From NCBI RefSeq assembly GCF_000632495.1, contig NZ_JFZT01000068.1, positions 1 to 41,397 of the forward strand: 41,397 nt of DNA, read 5' to 3'. Made by a program: the position numbers and the translations under genes. The notes beneath the pieces are model-generated. The model worked only from the letters and a program-made list of their open reading frames with translations, was not told the origin of the DNA and ran no database searches. This DNA comes from Candidatus Acidianus copahuensis (GTDB taxonomy: Archaea > Thermoproteota > Thermoprotei_A > Sulfolobales > Sulfolobaceae). Below, piece by piece: positions 26,339-34,136 of the stretch; the first letter of the stretch is position 1, and each line of letters opens with the position of its first letter.

Positions 26339-26743
26339 CTATCTCTCCCTATTTCCCTTATTTTTTAAGATGGTATATATTAGAGCGTTTTTTAGCGTAT
26401 TGTAGTCATATCTACCAAGCTCTTTATGTAAATCCCCATAGATCTCTTTCTTAACTTGTACGTTCTGCTTTTCAAGGACTCTGTTCTTACTCAATGCTAC
26501 ATTGACGATATCCTCGAAGCTCTTATCTGTATCCTTAGAATACTTGGACCGCTTTAAATACTCTCTTAGCACATCTTCTAACACTTTTGAACTTATTTCA
26601 TCAAGGTTTATTCCTTTCCAAGACGCACCTTGTCTCCCTTGTTGGCTAATTTGTATATCCCTTTTTATAGTATTGAGTAGTTTACCGTAAGTGTCTCTAT
26701 CTAGAAGGTTTAATATTTTAACTAAAAAAGGATTGTTTGACAT
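26339..26743 (-). CDS. Unknown 134-residue protein of the type III-D operon
   Basis: The ATG at 26743 is preceded by a very strong GGTGGGAT ribosome site and overlaps the end of the upstream RAMP gene by 26 bases. The protein (MSNNPFLVKILNLLDRDTYG...) is helical, highly charged and soluble with a basic C-terminus. It is intact and sits between the core effector genes and the broken HEPN gene. It could be an extra small subunit, a regulator or an antidote for the HEPN protein. None of these is shown by the sequence, and I do not recognise the family. Confidence 0.7.
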   Translation of the reverse strand: MSNNPFLVKILNLLDRDTYGKLLNTIKRDIQISQQGRQGASWKGINLDEISSKVLEDVLREYLKRSKYSKDTDKSFEDIVNVALSKNRVLEKQNVQVKKEIYGDLHKELGRYDYNTLKNALIYTILKNKGNRER

Positions 26744-27470
26744 TATCCCACCTATTCTTGAGGAGTTTCGACGCACACTCCACAAATGGGTCTTTATTAA
26801 CGTCCTTTAAGGTAAAGGTTTTAGGATCTAATTCCCTTACGGTAAAAGACTCTACTCTAATTATTCCAAAACCCTTATCTTTCCCTCTACCAATCTTTAT
26901 CCCATAGTTTCTTCCAGAACTAATACCCATCGAAGCTAAAAGTAAACATATTTCATCAGTATCGGAGTTAAATATTGTTATCTCTGTAGAGAATTTAGTT
27001 TCAGGGAGTAAAGCTTCAAAGAGGACAGGTTCACCAGTAGGAGAGGTCTTGGCCATAGTATATACTTTAATACCGTTGTTCTGTTTCCGCGGTCTCCATT
27101 GTCTGCCCAACTTCATAACTTTATAGTTACCGTTAATTACTATGCCGTCCTCTACGTAGACTCTACTCTCTAACTTCTCATAACCAAAAAGGTCTCCTAC
27201 AAGCGAAGGCTTATTTGATACAATCAAGGCATAAGTGGAGAGTACTCCCTTAATAGACGATCCCATAATTGAGGGCTTCTCATTAACTCTATAGCCCAGA
27301 TATGTTGTTTTCTTTTCCGCGAGATCGACTTTTACTTCACCGGTACATGTACAAGCTGGGGTAACTGTATTAAAGGTGACATGGATTTTGTACAGATTGT
27401 TAAGAGTATCTCTCTGTTTATAATTTTGTGGAATTGTCCTAAATGGGCTTACTTTAATCCAGGTTGACAT
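26718..27470 (-). CDS. RAMP (Cas7-like) subunit of the type III-D effector
   Basis: A 250-residue RAMP protein with the IMGSSIKGVLSTYAL motif (the GSS-K-G element) at about 68-82 and the C-terminal glycine-rich loop GRGKDKGFGIIRVES. It lacks an obvious aspartate at the position of the target-RNA cleavage residue seen in the two neighbouring Csm3-like proteins, so it may be a non-cleaving end subunit (Csm5-like or Cmr6-like). A Cys pair (ACTCTG) near residue 38 is unusual. The start is three bases after the stop of the upstream gene. Confidence 0.82.
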   Translation of the reverse strand: MSTWIKVSPFRTIPQNYKQRDTLNNLYKIHVTFNTVTPACTCTGEVKVDLAEKKTTYLGYRVNEKPSIMGSSIKGVLSTYALIVSNKPSLVGDLFGYEKLESRVYVEDGIVINGNYKVMKLGRQWRPRKQNNGIKVYTMAKTSPTGEPVLFEALLPETKFSTEITIFNSDTDEICLLLASMGISSGRNYGIKIGRGKDKGFGIIRVESFTVRELDPKTFTLKDVNKDPFVECASKLLKNRWDNVKQSFFS

Positions 27471-27473
27471 AAA

Positions 27474-28277
27474 CTAGTCACCAAAATTCAAGTTTATGAA
27501 ACTCTCTGGGTCTACCTTAATGTTGACGAATAATGGTTTTTCGTCTACGGCTTTAACTGGAATCTCCTTAGTTGTAGAACCTTCAGTCACCTTTAGCTTA
27601 TTCCCGTCTACTATTTCTATTTTTACCTCCGTCTCATTACCATTCCTTGTGAACCTGGTCTTAAAGCTCGAGCTCTTGCTGGGGACTAGGAATGAGACTT
27701 CCTTAAGGCTAAACGATACTGCACCATAGCCCCTACTCTTAAACCCCCCTACCTTTACGATCCTTTGATCCATCAGCGCTTTTACTGCGCTAACAATATA
27801 ACCTAAAGTTAGGGGAGCAAGGTTCCTCGCCAAAATATTGCCATAAAACTTAACGTTATTTGGTACGTACTCAACTTGAAATAAGTGCTGGACACCACCA
27901 GATTTTGGGTTAATCTTTATATGACTTCTCTCTAGGGAAGGTATAACGTGGTCTGAAATAAAATCGTCAAATATGAGGGGAGAACCAATACTTACCTCTT
28001 GGTTTCCCCCATTGCTCACCTTTCCACCAAATAAGTAGTAAATATCTTCAGAGTTCTTATTTAATATTCTAGCTACAGTACTTCTAAATATTCCCTTTAA
28101 GGAGGAGCCGGGTATAACGGCCCTTCCGTCATTAAGTCTTAATATGGGTAAGTCTGGTTCTCCTATATCTGTCCCTTTTCCAGCACCTACTCTAAGTGGA
28201 CTGACTGTAACGATCTCCGCGTTTAATCTGACTAGTAAATGGTATGCCTTAAAATACTCAACCTGTTGACTGCTCAT
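27474..28277 (-). CDS. csm3: Csm3-like Cas7 RAMP subunit of type III-D
   Basis: Csm3 subunits form the backbone that binds crRNA and cleave target RNA at 6-nucleotide intervals. This 267-residue protein has Asp42 in GTDIGEPDLPILRL, at the place of the catalytic Asp of Csm3, followed by IPGSSLKGIFR and the C-terminal GGFKSRGYGAVSF glycine-rich loop. It begins at an ATGA overlap with the upstream Csm3-like gene. The two are paralogous and probably occupy adjacent backbone positions. Confidence 0.87.
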   Translation of the reverse strand: MSSQQVEYFKAYHLLVRLNAEIVTVSPLRVGAGKGTDIGEPDLPILRLNDGRAVIPGSSLKGIFRSTVARILNKNSEDIYYLFGGKVSNGGNQEVSIGSPLIFDDFISDHVIPSLERSHIKINPKSGGVQHLFQVEYVPNNVKFYGNILARNLAPLTLGYIVSAVKALMDQRIVKVGGFKSRGYGAVSFSLKEVSFLVPSKSSSFKTRFTRNGNETEVKIEIVDGNKLKVTEGSTTKEIPVKAVDEKPLFVNIKVDPESFINLNFGD

Positions 28278-29032
28278 GTTTTCCCTCCTCCAACTATCTC
28301 TTGAGGAGTTAATTTACTCTCTTTTATCACCTTTACCTCTACAAGGCCATACCCCCTACTCTTCCACCCTCCGAGCAATAGCTCTAAATCGCTAAGCCAC
28401 CCTTTCATTATATCAAACGCCTTATCCACCGGTGATGGCGACTCTACACCATAATCTAAGGAACTATAAATGATTTTCCCGGTAAAGGTGGTCTCAGGTT
28501 CTACAGCCTCAAGATCTATTTTTGCGCCGGGTTTAGAAGAATCAGTATTAACGTCAATGCTAACGTGCGTCCTATTCCTTATAAACTCTCTTTCTTCTTT
28601 GCTACTAAGTTTGGCGTCTGAAAATACTGTTGGGGAGGCAAAGAACTCAGAACCGAATAGTAAATCTAGAATACCAACGTTAGTTCCTTGTTTTCTTATA
28701 TTCTCTAGAACATACTCACTGACCTTAGTTGTATCCAACGTCAAAAAATTCTTTTTCGTAGTATCGTCAGTGTCAACTTTTTTATATCCTATAAGTTTCG
28801 CTAAGTCATTCCCGCTAAGCCCCCTCAATAGCCTCCCATACTCAGCCCTTATTACACCTTTTATGGATGAACCGGGAATAAAGGGCAAGGGCTTATCGTT
28901 AGGAAGCTTTATAACTGGTAAGTCTGACTCTGATATATCGAGACCTTTTGTCTCTCCTAAATGTAAATATTCTTTAGTTTCAAATTGAATATCCAATATA
29001 GTTCTGTAGTTAATCTTCATATGTAAACTCAT
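28274..29032 (-). CDS. csm3: Second Csm3-like Cas7 RAMP subunit of type III-D
   Basis: A 252-residue RAMP with LGETKGLDISESDLPVIKL, in which Asp37 matches the Csm3 catalytic position, then FIPGSSIKGVIRAEYGRLL and LGGWKSRGYGLVEVKV near the C-terminus. An inserted segment at about 80-115 separates the RAMP halves. I start it at the ATG at 29032, which overlaps the preceding stop as ATGA. A GTG at 29044 would give four extra residues. It is the direct paralogue of the gene downstream. Confidence 0.87.
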   Translation of the reverse strand: MSLHMKINYRTILDIQFETKEYLHLGETKGLDISESDLPVIKLPNDKPLPFIPGSSIKGVIRAEYGRLLRGLSGNDLAKLIGYKKVDTDDTTKKNFLTLDTTKVSEYVLENIRKQGTNVGILDLLFGSEFFASPTVFSDAKLSSKEEREFIRNRTHVSIDVNTDSSKPGAKIDLEAVEPETTFTGKIIYSSLDYGVESPSPVDKAFDIMKGWLSDLELLLGGWKSRGYGLVEVKVIKESKLTPQEIVGGGKT

Positions 29033-29433
29033 TTTATATGGCACCCTAGGTATCTGTTTGCTAAGCTTTTCTTATCTCGTAGTGACTCGAAGACGTATAC
29101 GGCCATAACTACTCCCTTCATGTACTCTGATATATGATTGCTTGTAACATTGTTGTCGTCAGCTAGCTTTAACAGTTTACTCATAAAAGCTCCGAGTTGG
29201 GTATTTTCCGTGTCAAGACCGTCATTCCTTGCTGCTAGATATGCTAAATCTGGTAACGCCCTCCTAACCTCGTTTTTCTCTTTTTCTAAAATCTCCATTA
29301 TCTTCCTTGTAATTGTCTTCCCTAATGTTCCATTTTCCTTATCATAGTATGGATAGTTCTTTATTTCGCACACATCCTTTACTCCTAACTGCTTATAGTC
29401 TATGGACTCTGTGGTTGACGACAATCTTTCCAC
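29029..29433 (-). CDS. Small helical subunit (Cas11/Csm2-like) of type III-D
   Basis: The 134-residue, largely helical protein lies between csx10 and the Csm3-like genes, the usual place for the Cas11 small subunit that lines the effector belly. It starts at a GTG (29433) preceded by GAGGCGGGG and overlaps the end of csx10 by 41 bases. The central part (KIMEILEKEKNEVRRALPDL) and the C-terminal helix (MKGVVMAVYVFESLRDKK) fit the Csm2 type. The family is too divergent for a firm match, so the call depends on context and size. Confidence 0.72.
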   Translation of the reverse strand: MERLSSTTESIDYKQLGVKDVCEIKNYPYYDKENGTLGKTITRKIMEILEKEKNEVRRALPDLAYLAARNDGLDTENTQLGAFMSKLLKLADDNNVTSNHISEYMKGVVMAVYVFESLRDKKSLANRYLGCHIK

Positions 29434-30358
29434 TCCCCGCCTCTCTAATACTTTCTTCTTCTAAAGTATATATATCTTTATAATAATCATTAATTACAAC
29501 TACTGATCCACTCTTTACAACATAATCTGATACCCACTTATCGTAATGTAATGTCTTTCTTTTCTCTACTCCTACGCTTTTGAATAGAATTTTGTCCTTA
29601 TACCTATCTATTACCTTTAAATAATAATCATAGTTAACAGAACCGTAAAAATCCAATACAGTGTAATTCCCTAACTCCTCTTCTTTTTTCTGCTTTACTG
29701 ACTCCGACTGCTTGAGCTTGATTAGTCCGTAGCCTCTACTCTTCATAGAACCTACAAATATTCCCTCTTTAAGGGCGTCTTCAAGTTTATCCAAATCCTC
29801 CCCAGTCGCCTCAAATGCAAACAATATACCGGGCGCTATTGAATCTAAGTGGGCTATAGCTCCCTTAACTTCCCCATTGCGTTCTGCTTTCCATGCAATC
29901 TTTAACTTATCGTCTAGTTTTAACACGTTTGTTTTAACCCTTTCTATCTGTAAGTCACACACCTTATTACCGTGAATGTACCAGTGTCTGGGACCTTTCT
30001 TTAACCTAACCTTGTTTACCCCCCACTTGTATCTTCCCTTTATGGTTTCAACAAGGTTACGAATACCGTCCCTTATCTCTGACCTGTTCTCCTGATTTTC
30101 TGTATATAACGTGACTAGAGACGCAGGGTTAAGTTCATATTGGTTCTTAGCAGTTGGATATGCGTCTGTCATATGGATATCCAATTTTACTTCCTCCTTC
30201 TCTTTTCCCCACTTTTCAGAGTCTATAAACCTAGACATAACTGCACCAAGTATGGACGACGCCGGAATAAAGTCGGCTGATCTAAGGTAGTTTCCTGATC
30301 CAGCATTAATTAATATTGGAGATAAATTAATTATTTCAAATCTTTTCCAATCTGTCAT
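29393..30358 (-). CDS. csx10: Csx10, Cas5-like RAMP of type III-D
   Basis: Csx10 takes the Cas5 position in type III-D complexes and holds the 5' crRNA tag next to Cas10. The 321-residue protein begins with a RAMP strand (WKRFEIINLSPILINAGSGN) and has FIPASSILGAVMSRFI, where the usual P-G-S-S-x-x-G is replaced by P-A-S-S-I-L-G as typical for Csx10. It ends its RAMP part with GSMKSRGYGLIKLKQ, followed by a C-terminal extension of about 100 residues. It overlaps both neighbours by 23 and 41 bases. Confidence 0.82.
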   Translation of the reverse strand: MTDWKRFEIINLSPILINAGSGNYLRSADFIPASSILGAVMSRFIDSEKWGKEKEEVKLDIHMTDAYPTAKNQYELNPASLVTLYTENQENRSEIRDGIRNLVETIKGRYKWGVNKVRLKKGPRHWYIHGNKVCDLQIERVKTNVLKLDDKLKIAWKAERNGEVKGAIAHLDSIAPGILFAFEATGEDLDKLEDALKEGIFVGSMKSRGYGLIKLKQSESVKQKKEEELGNYTVLDFYGSVNYDYYLKVIDRYKDKILFKSVGVEKRKTLHYDKWVSDYVVKSGSVVVINDYYKDIYTLEEESIREAGSGKIVVNHRVHRL

Positions 30359-30902
30359 CCAACTTCACCTCAGTTACAATTCCTATGCCTCTAGATCCAC
30401 CCCACCCAATGGTAGAAAACTTAAGTAACTTAAGTGCTCTAGCCAGCTCCCTCTTTTCATCCTTTAAGGGTACAACCTCATATATATCAAACATAACCTC
30501 TATATCCCCAAGCAAGAGCTCGTAAGAGAATAGCGCTCCCTTATTAACAATTCCTAGCTTATCGTTAACTCTTATCCCATACCTAGTTCTCTTCGGTTTT
30601 TCGCCGACTATATATCCCCATCCAATGAATACCTTTCCCGGTATAGACCTTTCAGTTTGGTCATTAAACTCCGAACCGAGCAGTGACTCTATTATATCCC
30701 TATCCACCCCTAACGTCTTTAAGTTTCTCCTTATCAATCCCTTTAGGCTAGATCCAGGGATGACCAAGACCCTTTCCATTTCTGGTTTTTTAATGTATAG
30801 CGCCTTAAGATCTACATCGAAGTTAGTTGCTTCCTGAGAGTCCGTATGGCCCCTCAAGTTTTCCGCTATTAAGGAAATAGTGTATACAGTCCTACTATTC
30901 AT
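30336..30902 (-). CDS. Short Cas7-like RAMP subunit of type III-D
   Basis: This 188-residue RAMP has acidic residues in NFDVDLKALYI (Asp29, Asp31) before VLVIPGSSLKGLIRRNLK, and a C-terminal GWGGSRGIGIVTEVKL loop. It is shorter than the other RAMPs. A possible catalytic Asp lies at the Csm3-like position, though the alignment is uncertain. It overlaps the cas10 stop by eight bases with a good AGGTGAG ribosome site, directly after cas10, as in other type III-D operons where a Csm3-like gene adjoins cas10. Confidence 0.82.
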   Translation of the reverse strand: MNSRTVYTISLIAENLRGHTDSQEATNFDVDLKALYIKKPEMERVLVIPGSSLKGLIRRNLKTLGVDRDIIESLLGSEFNDQTERSIPGKVFIGWGYIVGEKPKRTRYGIRVNDKLGIVNKGALFSYELLLGDIEVMFDIYEVVPLKDEKRELARALKLLKFSTIGWGGSRGIGIVTEVKLDDRLEKI

Positions 30903-33561
30903 TTAACTCACCTTTTCTACTGTCGGGACACTTTAATACCTTATCGTTGTAGACCTCCCAGTAATACTTATTGTTAATTTTCTGTTCTAATGTATCCATC
31001 ATTATTGTAAGTAATAGGTAATAATCTTGTAGATTGTACTCCTTATTGGAGAGGAGTATGCTAGCTACAGTCTCGAAGCTATCCCTTTTATTCCTTACTA
31101 GGTTATAAGTAATTTCAAGCCTTGAGTTACCAATCTTAACAAAAGTCCTTAATTCCCCGTATTTTACCTCGGAACGCTCCAGTTTAACAACGTCACATAA
31201 TAGGTCTTTAATCTTACTCCCCAACAGTGGCATCGCCTTAAGCTTCATCCCTTTTGACGCCCTGTCAAGTAGTACTTCATCATCTGGCGCAATAGTCTTT
31301 GAGTCGGCAATAGTAAGTATAACTCCAGAACCGTAATAGTCGTTATAGAGGTTACTCTTTGAGTACTTCTTAGATACTCCCTCTAATAACTCAGCCTCTT
31401 CCCTTGCCAAGAATAGAGGGAAGGAAGTGCTATTCATTATGTAAGCCCCTGCGGAGAAAGTGAAGAGCTGATACGGCTTAGGTATTCTTACCTTTTCTGC
31501 AATGTCTTCTCCCTCGCCATATGATAGCTTTTCCAGTAATTCGCTTTTCTTCAACCACCCTCCAATGTTCCTCAGTGCCTCATCAAGGTAATATACGAAT
31601 ATCGGAAGTACTTGTGAGGTAGTAAGGACAGAGAAATCGTCCCCACCTAAAAGTATAGGATAGAACTCTACACACATTTCGTCACCTATAGCCCCTACAG
31701 ACTTAGTTACGGCATAAAGAACTCCAGTATATATTATCCATGTAAAGAATCTCGTAATTTCAAGGTATTGGACAAGGGTCGAGGCTGATGACTTTATTGA
31801 TCCAAAGTTATCCCCATCAGCTACCATTAAGACCGGATATCTCCTTTCGTCTAGATCCGTCTCATCCGCAACATAATTATTCTTATTGATACACTTTCTG
31901 TTTAGGTGATCTAGCGTTTCAGGGAGGACAATATCTTTAATGATTTCCCTTGTCAACTTAAATATCCTTAGTCTTTTCAACTTCTTCGCTATTTTCCCTT
32001 CAGTTTTCTCTCCCATGACTAGGCTACGGAAAGCCTTATAGTATTCCCTCGCCAAATCACATGCTTCGCAGTAATCGCTTCCATCTTTCCTCTTGTTAAC
32101 CCTACAAGCCTTACATAACTTATCTATCTCCACTTCCTCCTTAGATGTGGGTGGTAATTTAATATTCTCCTTATCAAACTCGCTAAAGGCCTTCATTATT
32201 AAAGCGCCAAAACCCCTATAAGTGTCCCTCTCATAAGGGCTATATCCATTCCATCCAGTCCAGTTGTCTTTTGGACCCAGGTGGGCCTCAGCAAAGTAAA
32301 AGGCAAATAGACCATATTTTATAGCAAAATATCTCATCTCCTCAATACCTTCTAGTATCTTGTTGACATCTAGGGTAGACGGGACTATAGCTAATACTGA
32401 ACCCCCTTCATCGGAAATAACTACTTCCTCCCCCACCTCATCTCTCAACCTCTTAGAGACCTCATGAACTATACTGTCTATCATCATACTGTACCCAGCG
32501 TAGACCGCTAACTCCCTTCCCCTATTGAGATAGGACTTTATACTTGGGATCTCGAAGTGGAAGACTGCAAGGAGCTTGTCGTCCTTAGCCATTAGCCTAT
32601 TCTCTGCTTTGATTAGTTCAGATGCTAGTTCAATAGCTCTATTCTCGTCGCTACTGAATACCCCATAAGTCCTAAACTGTTGGTAGTCCTCATCCTCACT
32701 TAGGTTAACTGTTTTCCCTTCCACCATACGTTTCAGTAGATCTAAGTCTTCACCATTACCTATTTCATAACCCCACTTATCTAACTCCTTCACAAAGCCT
32801 ATTAGTTTTACGTAAATATCTTTTTCCCTAATTGTAAAACCCCTAGAAGACGCACTAGCCTTATCTGCATAAGCTATTACCCACTCTATATCATTTGATG
32901 GGGTACTATCCTTATCATAGCTCTTGCCATAATGGTGCCTAGAAGATGCACTGGCTAAGGTTCTGGCCAAAGTTTCGTTTATGTTCTTAAATAAATTGTA
33001 TACTATGTCATAAGTCCTTTTAGTATGTCCTTGCGGTGGGGGCTTTCCTATGTCATGGAGAAGTGCAGCGACCCTTACAAATCCTCTCAGGAACTCCCTA
33101 TCATTAAACTTGACTTCTATGTCTTTAAACCTGCAAGTGAACCCAGTTTCCTTGTACTTCTTATCATAAATGGCTAAAATGGCAGAGACTGCAAATGCAG
33201 ACGTAGTAACCATGTGGTCTGCCAAGGAGTTTACAATTCCTGGAAACCTAGTGTCAGCAGGTACAGTAATAAAGGGGTTTATTTTTCCTTCAAATCCCGT
33301 AAGGTTTCTATAGTACTCCTCCCACGCTTCATTAATTTTAGACACTAAAACATCTGCAAAGGTGTTAAGCAATTCCCCACATGACTCGACGTTCTCGTTG
33401 CACCTTGCTTTTAGTTTCTCATCAATTTTCTTAAGAGCTTCTTCCTTTACCTCCTTTAAGAAACTTTCAATCTGATTTGATACATTGCTTCCTTGTTCTG
33501 TACGCTTGAACGATAAAGTTAATGGGTCGAGCCTTATACAATACTTATTTTTCTGGCTCAC
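30895..33561 (-). CDS. cas10: Cas10, type III-D large subunit with HD nuclease and GGDD cyclase motifs
   Basis: Cas10 senses target RNA, cuts ssDNA with its HD domain and makes cyclic oligoadenylate with its Palm domain. The 888-residue product has the HD region (DHMVTTSAFA then ALLHDIGKPPPQGH, His-Asp at about 169-170), a Cys4 zinc element (CKACRVN...CEAC, about 484-500) and GGDDFSVL at about 639-646. Both activities look intact. I prefer the GTG at 33561: a TATA box at about 33580-33592 is 25 bases upstream, giving a leaderless start. The longer TTG frame from 33609 would start upstream of the TATA box. An inverted repeat overlaps this start. Confidence 0.93.
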   Translation of the reverse strand: MSQKNKYCIRLDPLTLSFKRTEQGSNVSNQIESFLKEVKEEALKKIDEKLKARCNENVESCGELLNTFADVLVSKINEAWEEYYRNLTGFEGKINPFITVPADTRFPGIVNSLADHMVTTSAFAVSAILAIYDKKYKETGFTCRFKDIEVKFNDREFLRGFVRVAALLHDIGKPPPQGHTKRTYDIVYNLFKNINETLARTLASASSRHHYGKSYDKDSTPSNDIEWVIAYADKASASSRGFTIREKDIYVKLIGFVKELDKWGYEIGNGEDLDLLKRMVEGKTVNLSEDEDYQQFRTYGVFSSDENRAIELASELIKAENRLMAKDDKLLAVFHFEIPSIKSYLNRGRELAVYAGYSMMIDSIVHEVSKRLRDEVGEEVVISDEGGSVLAIVPSTLDVNKILEGIEEMRYFAIKYGLFAFYFAEAHLGPKDNWTGWNGYSPYERDTYRGFGALIMKAFSEFDKENIKLPPTSKEEVEIDKLCKACRVNKRKDGSDYCEACDLAREYYKAFRSLVMGEKTEGKIAKKLKRLRIFKLTREIIKDIVLPETLDHLNRKCINKNNYVADETDLDERRYPVLMVADGDNFGSIKSSASTLVQYLEITRFFTWIIYTGVLYAVTKSVGAIGDEMCVEFYPILLGGDDFSVLTTSQVLPIFVYYLDEALRNIGGWLKKSELLEKLSYGEGEDIAEKVRIPKPYQLFTFSAGAYIMNSTSFPLFLAREEAELLEGVSKKYSKSNLYNDYYGSGVILTIADSKTIAPDDEVLLDRASKGMKLKAMPLLGSKIKDLLCDVVKLERSEVKYGELRTFVKIGNSRLEITYNLVRNKRDSFETVASILLSNKEYNLQDYYLLLTIMMDTLEQKINNKYYWEVYNDKVLKCPDSRKGELNE

Positions 33562-33592
33562 ATTTAAGAGAATGTGAGCGAATATATAAATC
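33556..33592 (-). promoter_or_regulatory. cas10 operon promoter with a perfect 9-bp inverted repeat at the start
   Basis: On the - strand TTTATATATT (TATA, about 33582-33591) is followed directly by GCTCACATT (33579-33571), six bases, then AATGTGAGC (33564-33556). The arms are perfect complements. The GTG start codon lies inside the second arm. Placed between TATA and the start, the repeat would block polymerase if bound by a repressor. One arm recurs at the same place in the helicase promoter (37065-37073). Confidence 0.6.
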
Positions 33593-34136
33593 TTCAACTC
33601 TATCTCCAATTATGTAAGCACATCTACCTGATATCATGGTAGAACAGGGAATCTAACCTCCTTATGTAATTCTCTCAAGAATCTAATATATTTCATCGTT
33701 AATGTAAACATAAGTTATTTTATGATAATCCTTATGGGTCTTGGAGTTGAGGTTCTCTGAAAAAGCTATTTCTCGAACTCGCACTTGTAGAAATCGCGAC
33801 TCCTTTTTCAGGACATCTTTTAACATGTCTCAGTGGAGTAACTAGTCAATCTATGAGAGCTTATTTTTCCGCCTTTTTAATTCTACTTCATCCTTTTCCC
33901 ATATAACCTCGCATAACTCCTCTTTATATCTTCTACCTTAGTTTTTCAAGAAGAAAAACTAAAATTGGATATTTATGTGGATTTAAGAGCCATAATAATA
34001 CACTATGTTCCTTGTTCAGGCAATTCCTCAAATAGAGATCTGTCAAGCCCTTTAATAAATCTCTCGAAATAGCAACGATCTACTTCCGACATTGGTTCTC
34101 AACGTTTGAGATTGCTTTGGCTTGAATTATCGTCTT
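33593..34136. other. Intergenic region between helicase and cas10
   Basis: No intact gene. On the - strand near 34012-34099 a 29-codon frame begins MSEVDRCYFERFIKGLDRSL and stops, perhaps a gene remnant since it lacks promoter signals. Other frames are broken. The sequence is AT-rich and has no obvious repeat, tRNA or array. Confidence 0.4.

Noticed and set aside
28470..28988. 172-codon + strand ORF
   Set aside because: Antisense to a Csm3-like gene whose motifs are clear. Its composition is that of a reverse-frame shadow.
33562..33609. TTG start extending Cas10 by 16 residues
   Set aside because: This start lies upstream of the TATA box at 33580-33592, so the transcript would not contain it.
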